A stretch of DNA of 64,000 nt, from assembly GCA_036971475.1 (NCBI GenBank), contig JBAIZL010000003.1, forward strand, positions 88,186,542 to 88,250,541, in the 5' to 3' direction. The notes under the pieces were generated by a model. It was not told the DNA's origin. It was given only the letters and a program-made list of their open reading frames with translations, and ran no database searches. Shown in pieces: positions 10,512-22,697 of this stretch. The DNA is from Prosapia bicincta (Eukaryota > Arthropoda > Insecta > Hemiptera > Cercopidae). The first letter of the stretch is position 1, and every line of letters begins with the position of its first letter. A program made the translations under genes and the position numbers.

Positions 10512-10615
10512 ATCTATATCCTTTTGTGTAAATGTCTCAACATCTCTGCCCATCATGTTTGCCAAATGACGTTTTCCCACATTGTATTCCTGAGACTCAT
10601 GTTTCATAAATTCAT
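10512..10615 (-). CDS. mRpS9: mitochondrial ribosomal protein S9, exon B (internal)
   Basis: This 104-nt exon begins with two bases of a split codon (completing N with the upstream exon). It encodes [20 protein letters not shown] then [14 protein letters not shown], ending exactly at a codon boundary before GTAAGT. The block [22 protein letters not shown] is strongly reminiscent of the uS9m N-terminal extension. The acceptor is CTCTCCAG. Together with exon C it supplies the best evidence for the gene. Confidence 0.85.
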
Positions 10616-10639
10616 CTGGAGAGATTAATAACAACATTA

Positions 10640-11539
10640 CATTAGCAACCTTTATGATTTCATTTATTTATAATTGACAGAGTTTCCTATTATAATAGGC
10701 TAATAATGACATTAATAAGTATTACAGAGAGCTAATTTACATTAAAAATATAGTACTGTCCTTCTCTATAATAATACATTATGATCTAACAGATATTTTG
10801 TAGTTAAGTAGAAAGCTTGCTAGCAATTGAGATTAAAAACTAACAAAAAAAAGTTATTAGAAGGTAGTTTTTTTTATAAAGAATCATAAATTTAGATAAG
10901 GTTCCATTTCAAGGCTGTGAGGGACTGATCAAAAGTGTAACAAATTGAAATACTTTAGCTACACTAACTGTTTGTAACAGATGTTATAGATATGAAATGT
11001 AGGTTAAGTTAGAGAATTTGATTTAGATTGGCTGATTTTAAAAGGGCAGGAGATGCTCAGAATTTTGAACTGATAGATGAAAAATCTGGAGTCTTTAACT
11101 GTGAATGAATGAGAGTGGATATAAGATGGAGATTTGGTCAAAAGTCAAAGGAATTGAGTTTTTTATTGAAAGTATAATGGGAATAGGGAAGTTTTTTACT
11201 TGAAATTTAATTACGGTAACAAATTTTGTTTTAAAATCAAGTGATTCAAAAAAAGGATTAATGATAGTTGTAAGTTTTCTCGGTGTAGATTAGAGAGAAT
11301 TGTATAAGTAAGGATTTCAGTATCGAAATAATCAATTCCAAGACTGGACTATCGCAGAGGAACCATCCAGAAGTTCTAAAAGGCTAAAGACATAGGATAA
11401 AGACTCTAAAATTTCATGGACATTTCATTTGAATTCATCCAATATATCAATCGGTTTTTCTTAAAACATCTAATTGGTGCCAAAAAATTTATTAAATCAC
11501 TGAATTTTATTAATCACTTAAACAATGGTTTATGCCTTC
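10640..11539. other. intron sequence, nothing recognised
   Basis: Between mRpS9 exons B and A. AT-rich, with no repeats, terminal inverted repeats or coding signal that I can name before the GIY-YIG relic begins. Confidence 0.5.
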
Positions 11540-11858
11540 CGAACATTAAATTTAGTAAATCAGCTTTAAACAAAGAGTCGAGGAACACAAACAGAACACC
11601 AACTCAACATTTTTCAATCACATAAAAGAAACAGGATACAAATACACAGACATTTACCATAACTTATAAATCCTACACATCAACCAGAAAGGACCACATC
11701 TCAACACACTAGAACAATATGAAATTTACAGACACAAAAAAACACAAAGTACAAACATATTAAATGAACAAATACAATACAAATCACACGTACTCTTTGA
11801 TATTATTGATAACCTACCTTTAAAACCGTCACCACTTGACCCGACATCTCCAAGCACA
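11540..11858 (+). pseudogene. GIY-YIG retroelement relic, second copy
   Basis: It begins at TTTAGTAAATCAGC and from 11565 is a near copy of 345-600, with the same SFKQRVEEH-type helix, the KGPHLNTLEQYEIYRHKKT end and the shared 3' tail. The upstream GIY motif is replaced by unrelated sequence. Stop codons break the frame. The shared tail runs to about 11960 and includes the hammerhead motif listed next. Confidence 0.7.
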
Positions 11859-11904
11859 AGACACTGATGAAGATCGGCACATAGCGATTGAAAACGTACT
11901 GTCT
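11859..11904 (+). ncRNA. hammerhead ribozyme motif (copy b), nearly intact
   Basis: Stem I AGACA (11859-11863) pairs with TGTCT (11900-11904). The core CTGATGA (11864-11870) is perfect. Stem II is GATCG/CGATT (11872-11876/11885-11889), and GAAA (11890-11893) is perfect. Stem III is a collapsed palindrome AACGTA where the sister copy at 639-684 has AACGTT, so base 16.1 is A instead of the required U. Cleavage would fall after C at 11899. Only that one position departs from the consensus. It sits in the 3' tail of a GIY-YIG/PLE relic, where hammerheads are known to occur. Confidence 0.7.
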
Positions 11905-12469
11905 CAGTAAGTTTGAACAAATTTACTAAATTTAAAGTTGGGAAGTCATAAACTATTGTTTAAGTGATTAATAAAATTTTCAGGTAGATTTGCCTATCTT
12001 ATATAATTCAAAGAAATTGATTTCAAGATTTCTGTCTGTTGCCTGTACTTTCTGTCTCTAGATTACGTTTATCATAATATTTGCCATCGTCAGACATCCA
12101 AGTATTGGAAAAATATATTTTTTAACTGTTTTTATTTGTATATCCTCTAGTCTATCAATACAGACAAGAACGTGAATAGATGGAGTTCTATGGTAGATAT
12201 TATTGAACACCCTGCTTGGATTCAGCTATTATGTAGGTCTTGGTAGATGTGGAGATGTAGAGCCAAATCCACACTGTTTGAAACATCTTCCAGGAGTTCA
12301 AATGAAAAAATATCTGTCTGTAAATAGGCAGATAAAGCTATTCTAGTTTAGTATATAATTCTAGAACGCAAATGAAATATGTTTTTTTCATCCTGTGCTA
12401 ATAAAGTATTTTAATTCTAATCTACTACAATTTTAAGAAAATAATGTTTTAAATTATAGAAGAACTTAC

Positions 12470-12617
12470 TATAAGCATTTGCCCTTTCCAAATAAGCTCT
12501 CATGGCTTTGCTTGATTTTTCTTCTCTAATACCATATACCACTCCTTTCTTACTCTTTTCATCTCTGTCTTCAACTTCCTCATTATGTGAGCTATTGTTT
12601 GTGCTAAAATGGTTTGC
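12470..12617 (-). CDS. mRpS9: mitochondrial ribosomal protein S9, exon A (most upstream found)
   Basis: Minus-strand frame ending KAMRAYLERANAY plus one base, then a GTAAGT donor. The split codon is completed by exon B (giving ANAYNEFMK). KAMxAYLERA is the conserved helix before the uS9m N-terminal block. The 5' boundary is my choice of a TTTTATAG acceptor at 12618-12625, because an in-frame TAG blocks the more distal acceptor at 12646. The first residues (QTILAQNNSS, then an acidic stretch EEVEDRDEKSKK) would follow the transit peptide. Start codon and transit peptide exons are not recognised upstream. Confidence 0.7.
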
Positions 12618-12649
12618 TATAAAATTACTTGACTCACAAACTGCCTAAA

Positions 12650-13180
12650 AAATAAATTTTATATGTAACGCTAGGTTAATTTAAAATACAACAACAATGA
12701 AGGTTTTTTTTATAGAAACAACATAATTATAATAATATGCCAATTCAATTCACTGTTTTTTTTTTTTTTTTTACTCTTCAACATGATATTACAACTATTA
12801 TTTAAAATCTTATTCTGTACAAATAAACTACTATTCACAATTAATATACATCTTATAAAGGTAAAATTTGTATTAGTATTTCTAAAGTAAGTATTCTCCA
12901 AGTCTAATAATACTTGTTAATTAAATTAATGTTTAGACGTCCTCGATATTGGATTTTAGAGCTTAAATGTTTGGCCTACAATCCTCTTTCTGCCCTTACT
13001 TGCTAGATTGAGGATATTATATGTTCGACTAGAATAAATTTATAAACTGCTAATTTAATATTCTCTGTGTTAATATTCATGCACTTTAAACCTATCTGCA
13101 AGTCTCAACTTGAATGACATTATATTGTTATTACTATTTCCAAACATATATTTTTTTATTAAAAATTTGATTATGTTGGA

Positions 13181-13230
<50 letters not shown>

Positions 13231-13440
13231 TTTATTATAGAATTATCCAACTATTGCATTATTAGTGTTTTTAACAGGAATAAAGTAACAAATACCCAAA
13301 TAAATTCATCTGAGAAACCAATTTCAGTAATATTTGGCAAAGATTGGACTAACTTTAATTTTATTAATTGGTAGATGTTACCAAAAAATAAACTCTAACC
13401 AAAGAAGGAACCAAATTTTTCTAATCATAAGCATTGGCTG
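12650..13440. other. AT-rich stretch, nothing recognised
   Basis: Contains a T run at about 12755-12772 and the TA microsatellite at 13182. No exon or mobile element end was identified. Confidence 0.5.
13182..13228. repeat. (TA)n microsatellite
   Basis: About 22 TA units. Confidence 0.95.
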
Positions 13441-13799
13441 AAACTTACATTAGTTATCACCAAAGAAATAAAATATTATTTTAGAAACACGTTTCAATAA
13501 CAAACAATTATTCATGAATTAGCGAGTTCTTCTTCAGAATCATATGTGTTTTAAGATTCCTATGGCAAGGTGCTGAATAACTCCAATTGTGAACATTTGT
13601 AAGGTCTTTAACTAATATATAATATCGTTTGAGGGGCCTATAAACCCTATAGAGCCTGTACCAAGGTGGAGGATAGTTTTCATTGGTTTTCCAAAAGGTG
13701 GTAGGAGGGGAATAATATAACTTCCGTGGAACAACAAGACTCTAAGATCACCAAATAGAATAAAATGAAGAAATAACCACAAGATTTCTTTATGCTAAA

Positions 13800-14750
13800 T
13801 AAGTAGAAGAAAATGGGGCTGCTATGAAAAAGCATTGAAGGTTGAAATTGAAAAACTAAAGGATGAAAATAGAAGACTTGAACAACACAGACAGGAAAAA
13901 CCAAAGACAAACTCAACTGACAAGGATAAACTCACTCGTGAAACAAATTGGTATTTAAGTGGGTATATATCACGTTAGAACAAGAAAAGAAAAGCTAAAT
14001 CATCGCTTAAGCTTTTATCAAAGCAAGGTACTAGTGGGACTGCAGTGACTGCACAGAGCACAAGCAACGAGAACATCAGCCACAGTCGATTAACATAACT
14101 AGTGTCAATGATTAGAACAGACTGCACCAGATTCTCTAGGCTGTGTCTAACAATGACTTCAAAGTCACTATACTAAATAATAATGTATAGAAAATTAATG
14201 TGCAATATCCAAATTATATAACACTTACCAGTAGGCTTGAGGTAGAAAACACTGAATGGTTTTCATACGAAATTAAAAATGACAGGCCACTGTGAGTTAT
14301 AGCAGAGGATTCCATGCCTCATGGAGTTAAGAGGATATCATGAATGATCTATAAGAGTGAGGCTTCAAACTGAAAGATGCCATGGATAATTTAAAGAAGT
14401 ACATATGCAATGAGCGGCGGCAGGTGGTGATAACTAGATGGGGACACCCATTGTTCATCCTCACATTTGACAATCAGGAAGACACAAAACGAGTGTTTGA
14501 TATCAAGACTATCCTTTATAAAGTGGACAAAATAGAAGTTCTAAGGAAGTATGCAAGGTCAATCCTTTAATGAAAAAAGATGCCAGGGGTTTAATCATAC
14601 TGAAGCCTACTGTCGAAGGAAAGCAAGGGTTTGCACTAGCAAACACTTCATACAGAATTTTACTGTTAGCAGACAGACTGTGTCAAAGTGTATAAATTTT
14701 AAAGTGGCCAACCAAAGAGGGTGCGAAGTCGTGTAAGAACTTAGAAAAAA
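13800..14750 (+). pseudogene. decayed ORF1 (Gag-like) of a non-LTR retrotransposon
   Basis: In broken forward frames there is a coiled-coil-like start (LKVEIEKLKDENRRLEQHRQ, about 13830-13890), a segment EVENTEWFSYEIKNDRPL near 14240-14300 followed by a PHGVKRIS-like stretch, and a zinc-knuckle-like CQGFNHTEAYCRRKARVC at 14581-14635. This order (coiled coil, RRM-like WFSY/RPLRV block, CxGFxHTxxxC knuckles) is that of Jockey/I-type LINE ORF1 proteins, RNA chaperones that package the RNA. Many stops and frameshifts are present. No RT ORF follows. Confidence 0.6.
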
Positions 14751-15239
14751 GAAATGCAAACAGTAAACCAAGTGGACAACAAATAAAGTGAGCACATACT
14801 TATTAGAAATGAAAGGAAATCCTGACCCTGGCCTAGTTCAAGTGAAACAAAGTTCAGTGAAAGATCATTTACTCAAGTAACAGCCAACAAATCTTCAAGA
14901 ACTGAATCATGCAATCACAACAAAGCGTCAACCCTAGTACCAAAACTGGCTTAAATCCTTCGCAACTAGAGGAGCAGAGCAAAATAAACAAAATTATATC
15001 GAACAGGCTCACTACGTATCGAAGACGTAACAATAAATTAGGTGTAGTACTTGGGAGAGTGCCGACAGAAGTGAAAATTTTTAAAGCCAGGACTACAGAT
15101 ATTCTGAATTGAGAAAAGCTTTTAATTTTGCAAAATGAGAAATTACCCAAACTTTTGTTATTAGGTATGCCTACGAATGTTTTAATTTCATTGAACTGGA
15201 TTAAAAATACATAACTTATTATTATCATTATATTGGATT

Positions 15240-15849
15240 ATTTGTATTGATATTTATTAAAATCTAAATAAATTAATATATTTATTAACTGATCAAAACT
15301 ATTAAAAATAATAACCATTTTCTATAACAATGTTTAATAAATAACGTAATATAACGTATGTCTGTTAAAACAGTTGTTTTACAACATAACGTATAACATA
15401 AAATCAGCTGTTATATGATTCATATGTTATAATTTAATTCACAATGAGGTGGCTCATACCTTAAAGTGATAGAATTTAAACTGACAGAAATTATACTGAT
15501 GTGAAATTCTATGTTTATGTCCATCTAACGAGTTTTTGTAGACGTCGCTATAAAAGTTTTCACTTACGTAAAAAAGTGGTATAATCTTTGTCTTGTTCTA
15601 TCCCATTATTAACGTTATCAAATTATAATCCTAATCATAAATCTTAAATGTCATTTTCATGTTTCTTAGAATCTCAAATGTTCTTATAACAATAAATTAA
15701 AATAGTTGTAAATATATGATAATTATAAAATTATTTTAAATTAAGTGCCTAATATGACTTAATTACTTTGACTAAATGGTGATTAAAATATTGCCTGTTA
15801 TTTTCCATTCAATTAATTTCAATTAATGTGTATATGCAGAAGAAGAGTG

Positions 15850-15850
<1 letters not shown>
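15240..15850. other. AT-rich stretch, nothing recognised
   Basis: No coding signal. Contains short TATAACGTATAAC-type words without clear repeat structure. Confidence 0.4.

Positions 15851-15920
<70 letters not shown>
15851..15920. repeat. (TA)n(TG)n microsatellite
   Basis: About 26 TA units followed by seven TG units. Confidence 0.95.
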
Positions 15921-15984
15921 CTGAAAAAAACAAGAGAAATATAAATACAAGAATTATTCCTGAAGATGTTTGGGTAATTATTAA

Positions 15985-16328
15985 GATCAGAGACTACTGC
16001 TCTGATCGGCGAAATACTTTTTTTCCTGATCAATTTCACCTTGCCGAACAAAAATCTTAAGTTTTTTTTACTGCAAACACATTTAAAAAAATAATAACCT
16101 AACCTAACCTGGTTTTCTTAGATTAATATGTGTTTGCCGTTCAAAATAACTTCAGATTCGTGTTCAGCAAGGTCAAATCTATCAAGTAACAAAAATCTTG
16201 CCGATCGGAGCATTAGTAAGTACCAAAGTCAGGACAGGTTTGGTTATTTTTTTAATGTAATATGTTTGCAGCAAAGTCAAATTGATCAGGATAATAAACA
16301 TTACGCCGATCGGGACAGTAGTTGGTGA
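15985..16328. mobile_element. foldback MITE with long inverted arms
   Basis: The left part GACTACTGCTCTGATCGGCG is mirrored by the complement of the right end, AACTACTGTCCCGATCGGCG. Similarity continues inward for about 100 bp per arm (CCTGATCAATTTSAC, then CTGCAAACAYATT, then AATAACC). The centre carries CCTAACCTAACCTGG, three units of the TTAGG insect telomere repeat on the complement, and a third GCCGATCGGAGCATTAGTA end-like copy. I see no coding content. The family is unknown to me. Confidence 0.65.
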
Positions 16329-16329
16329 T

Positions 16330-17234
16330 CTCATATATGTGTGTGTATACATACATACATATTTGAATTACTTAGTAATTATCCATTTTGAATGACCGTA
16401 CTAAAGGTTTACATAACAACTCAACTAATAGCTAACAAAAAAGAATTTAGTTGCTATTAAAAATTGAAATATGCAAATATTATCCAATTTCGTCATTGTT
16501 ATCTGTGAGCTTTATTTTGGAAGTACAGACTTATCTACAAAAATGCTATCACAATAATTTAGTTGAAAATCTGTAAAAGAACAGTAGATAGTAATGGTAT
16601 TATTTGAAAACAATTTTTCATTACGATATTGATGTACTGTTAAAAGTACTACCCAATTGTACAAAAATACTATCAATTCAGGTCCTACCAAATTCTGACC
16701 AGGATCAATACTCTAGTGTATTGTTGATATTAGGCTGGGTACTAGTAACAACCAAAAATATAAAGCTTTTCTAGATATTCAATCACATTTTTCAGGACAG
16801 TATACAAATTATTTCATACTGAAAAATATTGCAAACACACAGTGTGTTGACTAGAACATATACTCTTTCTTTAACAATGATAATTTTGAAACCACTGTCA
16901 AATAAAATAGGACAAAGATATGTTTGAACGAATTGTATTACATTATTCAACAATAATTATATTTAACCTTGCCGGGGCTCTACTGAAACCTTCCTTTAAA
17001 TATCAACTTTTTTCTATGGTTATTAAAATAAATGTTATACGTGGAAGATGTACTTACTAATATTTTTAATCGAGGTATTATATTACTAGAATTTAGATAC
17101 TTAGACACAAAAACAAAATTAATTGTTTTTAAATAGAACATTTTATTTCACATAACCTGAAAATGCATCTACAACTACAATATCACAGAGCCTACAGCCA
17201 TATATTAACATGTTAATACTGCAATAATCTTAAT
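16330..17234. other. AT-rich stretch, nothing recognised
   Basis: No exons, repeats or terminal inverted repeats recognised. Confidence 0.4.
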
Positions 17235-18425
17235 TTGTGTTTTCAAATACAAATCTTCTGTTTCTATAAGAATGAATGTGAGTATGTATGTATGTATCTG
17301 TGTGTGTATGCAAGTTATAGACCTCTAAACCGATTAACAGAATTTGATGAAATTAGGAGTGTTTGTTTAACATATTCCCTAGACGGTTCGTGTGAGGTTT
17401 GGTGTGTAGATCCATTGACCGGGTATCCGCTCCAGAGGCTTAAAACTGATGTATGTATGTACAGTATGTATCTTATGAATGCCTAAACCATTAAACATTT
17501 TAATGACATTTGGAGAGATTATTTAACATATTCCTAGGACTGTTCCTGTAACGTTTGGTGTAAATCCATCGAAAGGGCTCCGCACCAGAAGCTTAGGATG
17601 GCTCAAAAATCGATTAATGTGTGCATGTTTGTATGTATGTATCTTATGGGCGCTTGAACCTGTGAACAAGTTCAATGCAATTTAAAATTTAAAGGGATTG
17701 TTTGACATATTCCCAGGATGGTTCGTGTGAGGTTTGGAGTTGATCCATTACCAGGGCTCTGCCCCAGAGGCTTGAAATGGTTCACAAACCGATGTATTTA
17801 TGTATCTGAGTATGTATGTATCTTATGGAGGCTTAACCCCTGAACAGAAGATAATGAAATTGGAAAATATTTTTTAACATATACCCAGGACGGTTCGTGT
17901 GTAGTTTGGTTTAGATCCATCTACAGGACTACAACCCCAGAGGCTTAAGAGGGCTCAACAACTAATGTATATATCTTATGGGCGCATAAACCGTTGAACC
18001 GAAGTTAATGAAATTTAGAGGGATTGTTCGACATATTCCCAGGATAGTTCGTGTGAGGTTTGGGGTGGATCTATTAAGAGGGCGCCGGCTTAGGTTGGTT
18101 CAAAAACCGATGTATATATATGTATGTATCTTAAGGCTGAACAAAAGTTAATGAAATTTGGAGTTTTTTAACATTTTCCAGGAAGGTTTATGAGAAGTCT
18201 GATGTAGATCCATAAACAGGGCTCTGCCCCCAAAGGCTTAGGATGGTTAAAAAACCGATAAATTTATGTATGTATTTTATGAGCGCCTAACCTACTGATC
18301 ATTTTAATGATATTTGGAGAAATTAGTTAAAATATGTTCAGGATGGTTTTTGTGAAGTTTGGTGTGTATCCATCGACAGGACTCCGCCCTAGAGGCTTAG
18401 GTTGGTTGAAGAACTGATGTGTGTG

Positions 18426-18511
<86 letters not shown>

Positions 18512-18930
18512 AGTGTGTATGTCTTATGACCGTCTCAACCGCTGAACTTAAGTTAATGACATTTGGAGGAATTGTTTAACATATTCCCGGGATGCATCGT
18601 GTTGGGTTTGGTGTACTTATATGAAGTTGCTTGATGTAATCATCTTAAATTCACTGTTTAAACTCATTTTAAAAATACTTATCTAAGTGAATACGTAATT
18701 GCTTACTTGCTGTCGCGTTTCAAAACATTCGTTCCTTTTACGAAGCTAACCCGTTTAACTTATTTCCAAGATTGTTTGTGGGACGTTTGGTGTAGATTCA
18801 TTCACAGGGCTCTGATTCAGAGGCCTAGGATGGATCAAAAATCATTCTATAAATTATGTTTGTGTGTTGTATGTATCTTATGAACGCCTAAACCACTGAA
18901 CAGAAGTTAATAAAATTTAAATGGATTGTT
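17235..18930. repeat. tandem repeat array, about 140-175 bp unit, nine copies
   Basis: Each unit has TATGTATSTTATG, CCTAAACCGTTGAACAGAAG, TTAATGAAATTTGGAG, GATTGTTTAACATATTCCCA, GGACGGTTCGTGTGAGGTTT and CAGGGCTCCGCCCCAGAGGC, followed by CTTAGGATGGCTCAAAAACC. Anchors (AAACC...TTAATGA) occur near 17330, 17485, 17655, 17830, 17990, 18145, 18290, 18535 and 18890. Units diverge by 15-25%. The array is interrupted by a TA/TG microsatellite (18426-18512) and by an inserted fragment (about 18615-18770) related to the foldback at 7741-7913. Confidence 0.85.
18426..18512. repeat. (TA)n(TG)n microsatellite inside the tandem array
   Basis: TA runs followed by about eight GT units; replaces the TATGTATGT word of a unit. 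Confidence 0.95.
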
Positions 18931-19140
18931 TACGGTAAAAGAATAAGCACAAAAAAACTGACACCCAACTTGATCCGGGCAGAAATCAGAGGGGGCAAGT
19001 TCAAAAGAAGAGATGGTCTTAATTCCATGAATACAAATGATTTCATCAGATATACCTTTTGATTTTAAACGGCTACAAATTGTTTTGTGACTTGCATTCG
19101 CATTAACCATAAACAAGTCACAAGGACAATCATTGACCAT
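18907..19140 (-). other. short open frame of unknown nature
   Basis: 77 codons with a balanced composition (for example SRLKSKGISDEIICIHGIK and FELAPSDFCPDQVGCQFFC), unlike the Lys/Asn/Ile-rich noise elsewhere. No start context, splice sites or family signature are visible. It could be a fragment of a mobile element protein. I do not recognise it. Confidence 0.25.
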
Positions 19141-19589
19141 TGCTGGATCAAATTTGAAATATTTGAGCTTTTACTATGGATAATTATGTGTTGTGTTCTC
19201 ACGTATTGGAACATTTAAAATTTGTATGTTTATACGCCTAATGATATGAAAAAAAAACATTGTTTATCCTCTCTCATTGCAGTAAATGAAATATAATTAT
19301 TTAGATATTTAATTTCCTTTTCTAATTACAAAAATTATGATTTCGACCGCAGCAACATGAGCTGGGTAACCCTAGTAGTGTTATATTATTGTAGTCAAAT
19401 CATCTGGAAAAAAATAATGAATAGATTTTATTCATATATCTTTATATTGAATCTATTTTCATAATAAATCTTTTTAAATATTAATTTGTTGATCAAATTT
19501 GACCACTGCATCTTATAAATTCCATTTAAATATTTAAAATTATGTATGTAATACTACACATCACTATGTGCGTATAAATGGTGATTTAA

Positions 19590-20690
19590 AAAGAGCGCCG
19601 GTTTTGATATATCACATTTAAGGATTTATTTCAATTAAAAACTTGAATTAAATACATCAATATGTTAATCTAACCTTCCGATTTCATGTATGAAAAAAAA
19701 TGTCATGCATTTGTCTTCATGTACTGTGCTGGCACGCAACAACTCCCTTCATGAAATTGACTGCACAAGTTTCCACTTCCATTCTGTCAAATTTCTCCCT
19801 TCAAGTTATTGATGTTTAGTGGTTTATTAGCATACACCAATGACCTCAAAGATAAAAGTTTATTCACACAACCTTGGTGACGTAAACCAAGATTTCTCGT
19901 AAATCCATCAATAGTCACATTGATGGATTTACGAGAAATCTTGAAAACATTTAAGGAGCAACACAATTGTTTCACGGGCAGCATGGCAAGTAACATCATC
20001 CTACAGAAATCACAACTCGTCAATGTACATTCCATCCACAAAAATTCCTTAATCATCATACGGTATCATTCTTTATTTACTGTCACGGCTGATCGTTCCT
20101 GATCTTCAATAAAATAAGTACAGATGACGCCATCCGACTAAAAGCGGCACCAAACTGTCACTCGCTGTGCATACATTTCCCTTTCTGTAATCATGGTAAG
20201 TGGAAGTGCACTTCATCACTGAAGATGATTTTGTTTGTGAAGCTGTAATCCTCCTGTCATGTTCTCAATACCCGGTCAACAAATTGTAGTCTCTTCTGAT
20301 GATCTGCCACTTTCAAACTTTGTGTCAACTGAATTATATAGGCATGATAATGGAGATCGTACCAAAGAATTCTCAGTACAGAAGAATTGTTAAGAACGGT
20401 GGCATATTGATTTTGCTGGGCTAACAGCCACACTGCCACGAACCAATGCTATGTTCCGTTCGGCCAGAATAACGGTCCAGGACTCTTAAGGTTGACTGTT
20501 GAACCCGTCTCAAAGAATATTTTCATGACTTGTCTGTTGATTCATTACATTCCAAAGTACCATGAAGTCGCTTGACAGTAGCCACGTAACTCTCTCCACT
20601 CTAATAAAACGATTTAATGATTAACACTGTTTGCACGCAAGTAAACTTCTCCATCGTTAGAGGCAGAATGAAAGAAATACCAGCTGTGTC
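19590..20690 (-). pseudogene. dead mariner-type (Tc1/mariner) transposase
   Basis: On the minus strand broken frames give MEKFTCVQTVLIIK (near 20660), SYVATVKRLHGTL, then IIQLTQSLKVADHQKRLQFV (about 20340-20280), TKSSSVMKCTST / IIFSDEVHFHL region (about 20230), and CHAARETIVLL (about 19990). That is the order of a widespread arthropod mariner relative: N-terminal helix-turn-helix, linker, first catalytic Asp in FSDExHFHL, then CHxARETI near the second Asp. Many stops and frameshifts; not functional. One end is probably at the GGTGATTTAAAAAGAGCGCC word near 19580. Confidence 0.7.
19889..19942. repeat. perfect 24-bp-arm hairpin inside the mariner relic
   Basis: 19889-19912 is the exact reverse complement of 19919-19942, with a 6-base loop. 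It interrupts the transposase relic with a local inverted duplication. Confidence 0.95.
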
Positions 20691-20699
20691 AATAATCAG

Positions 20700-22515
20700 A
20701 AAGTTCCCAGAAATAGAAACAAGGTCAAACATTGTTGCCGATCGATAAACAAAAATTTACCAGCTGTTTAAAGTCCGTGTGTTTTTGAATCAACCTAGTA
20801 GTAAGCCAGAAAAACTAGCTCTAAAGTCCACTGCACGAAATCAGGCGGGTGGCCAAAAATGCAACGTTGCCGCATGGGCGAAAAACTAACAGCCCAATGC
20901 TCGAACTAGACACAGCAACACGGTTCACTCAGGGTTAAAAATTAGTGTTCAGGGGTAAGCAACTTTTGACCATACTTCGTGGCGCTGGTTCTATACCTGG
21001 CAACAGCGCTAAACAAGTCACTCGCTTGATTTTGTGGAGTGTCCTTCAACAGACTCCGTTACACGTTAGGGCCTTAAAATTTTTAGAGAGCACATAAAGG
21101 GTCAGTGTTTTACATATTTAATCAAGGATCGAAACACATTTATGCGCTTTAACTAGGGTCACATTTAGCTTAGTTACCCACGAATTTAGAGAAGTTTTAC
21201 CCAAGAAGTTATCTTGACTGGGGAAAAGTAGAGTTTAATAATATTTTACAAACTTGTATACATCATTTCAAATAGTTTGACATGTTTATGCATTTAATTT
21301 TTTTCTCAATTGTTTCTTTCTTTCCAGAATAGCAGTTCATTCTATCTATAAGACAAGTGAAGCTCGAAATTTTACCAAATTGGGAATCATTGTAGAGTTT
21401 GCAAATTGGGATTGGCAAACGTTTATTACCAACATGTTCTAGGTACACAAAATATCAGAACATACTCGTAATTCTATATTCATCAAAGTACGAAAAAGTG
21501 TTTACCGGACTTCTGATATTATTTGTCTTAGAAAATTCATTCTTTGCTAATACGATCTGTTTCAAATGAAACTAGAATGTAGTTGTAATGACTTCCAAGT
21601 CACTTGATAGAAGGTAATTTGTTTACAAACTTTTCCAAGATTTTTAACTCAGATTTTGAACATTAGCAGTAATAATAGAAGCTTATATAATGAAGAAAAA
21701 CTAAAACTGTAGAGAAGAAATCAATGTCAATGACCATTTAGCAGTTATGTTAAGATTCTTGACTGATGTGCTTCATACCTATCTTGAATGTATCTATTTA
21801 AAATGTCAAACAAAATAATGAGCGAAATAGTAGGCCCTACCTGAAGTTTTAAAGTAGTGCTGCATAAATAGATGCACTAGATACATATGTAAAAAAATCT
21901 GTCAATTATTGGGCCCTAGCATCTCATGGATTTATACGATATATAACATTTACATATGAAAGTCAATTGTCTAGGTGCACTAGATGGAACATACTTGGTA
22001 CTCTAGGCTCCAGTGAACAGATAAACGGAGCTATTTAATTATGTGGTCAATTAAGCATAGTCATAATTAGAAAAGTTAGCTAAGATTACATTTTCTTATA
22101 CATTCACATTGGTTGGCAAGGACTAGTATTTAAAAGTTTTGAATTTTGGAAATTCATTGAAGATACAAATATATAACTTGGAGCCACTACAATGTAATTT
22201 TTATTTCGAATAAATAAAACCTTCTAACCATAAACACTTTGTATTTAAATCCTAAAGTACATTTAAATTGCAATTGCAAGATGATTGCTTTGCCATCAAA
22301 ATGTACATTAGGATTTACATAAAAAGTTTTGTGGTTAAGAGGTTTGATTTCAATCTGATCTCTAATCGCCTGGCAGAGTCTTTGATGTACCTTCCTAATA
22401 TTACCTAACAATACTTTAATCATTACACATCCAACTACCCCACAAGAAAAGAGTTTAAAAAAAAGAATACTCAACTATGAATTATAAAAAGGTAAAGAGA
22501 GTGTTCAGAAAATCC
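20700..22515. other. no gene recognised
   Basis: 20780-21100 is less AT-rich than its surroundings but shows no coding frame, RNA gene or terminal repeats. The rest is AT-rich without features I can name. Confidence 0.4.
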
Positions 22516-22697
22516 TATTGCAATACTGACTCATTATGAATAAGAATTGACAAAATACTGTGTACTGTATGTAAAGCTGTGATGGTTGCGTTTTAATTAT
22601 AATAAGATATCAGCTACTATAGTAACAAAGGTAGTATTAATAAGTATAAACATCTGAGGATATGTATTATTTTATCATATTGCATTTGTTTTTTCAG

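Noticed and set aside
13440..13560. Hammerhead on the minus strand (CTGAAGA ... TTGAAACG)
   Set aside because: The 37-base interval between core halves does not form a convincing stem II and stem I does not pair.
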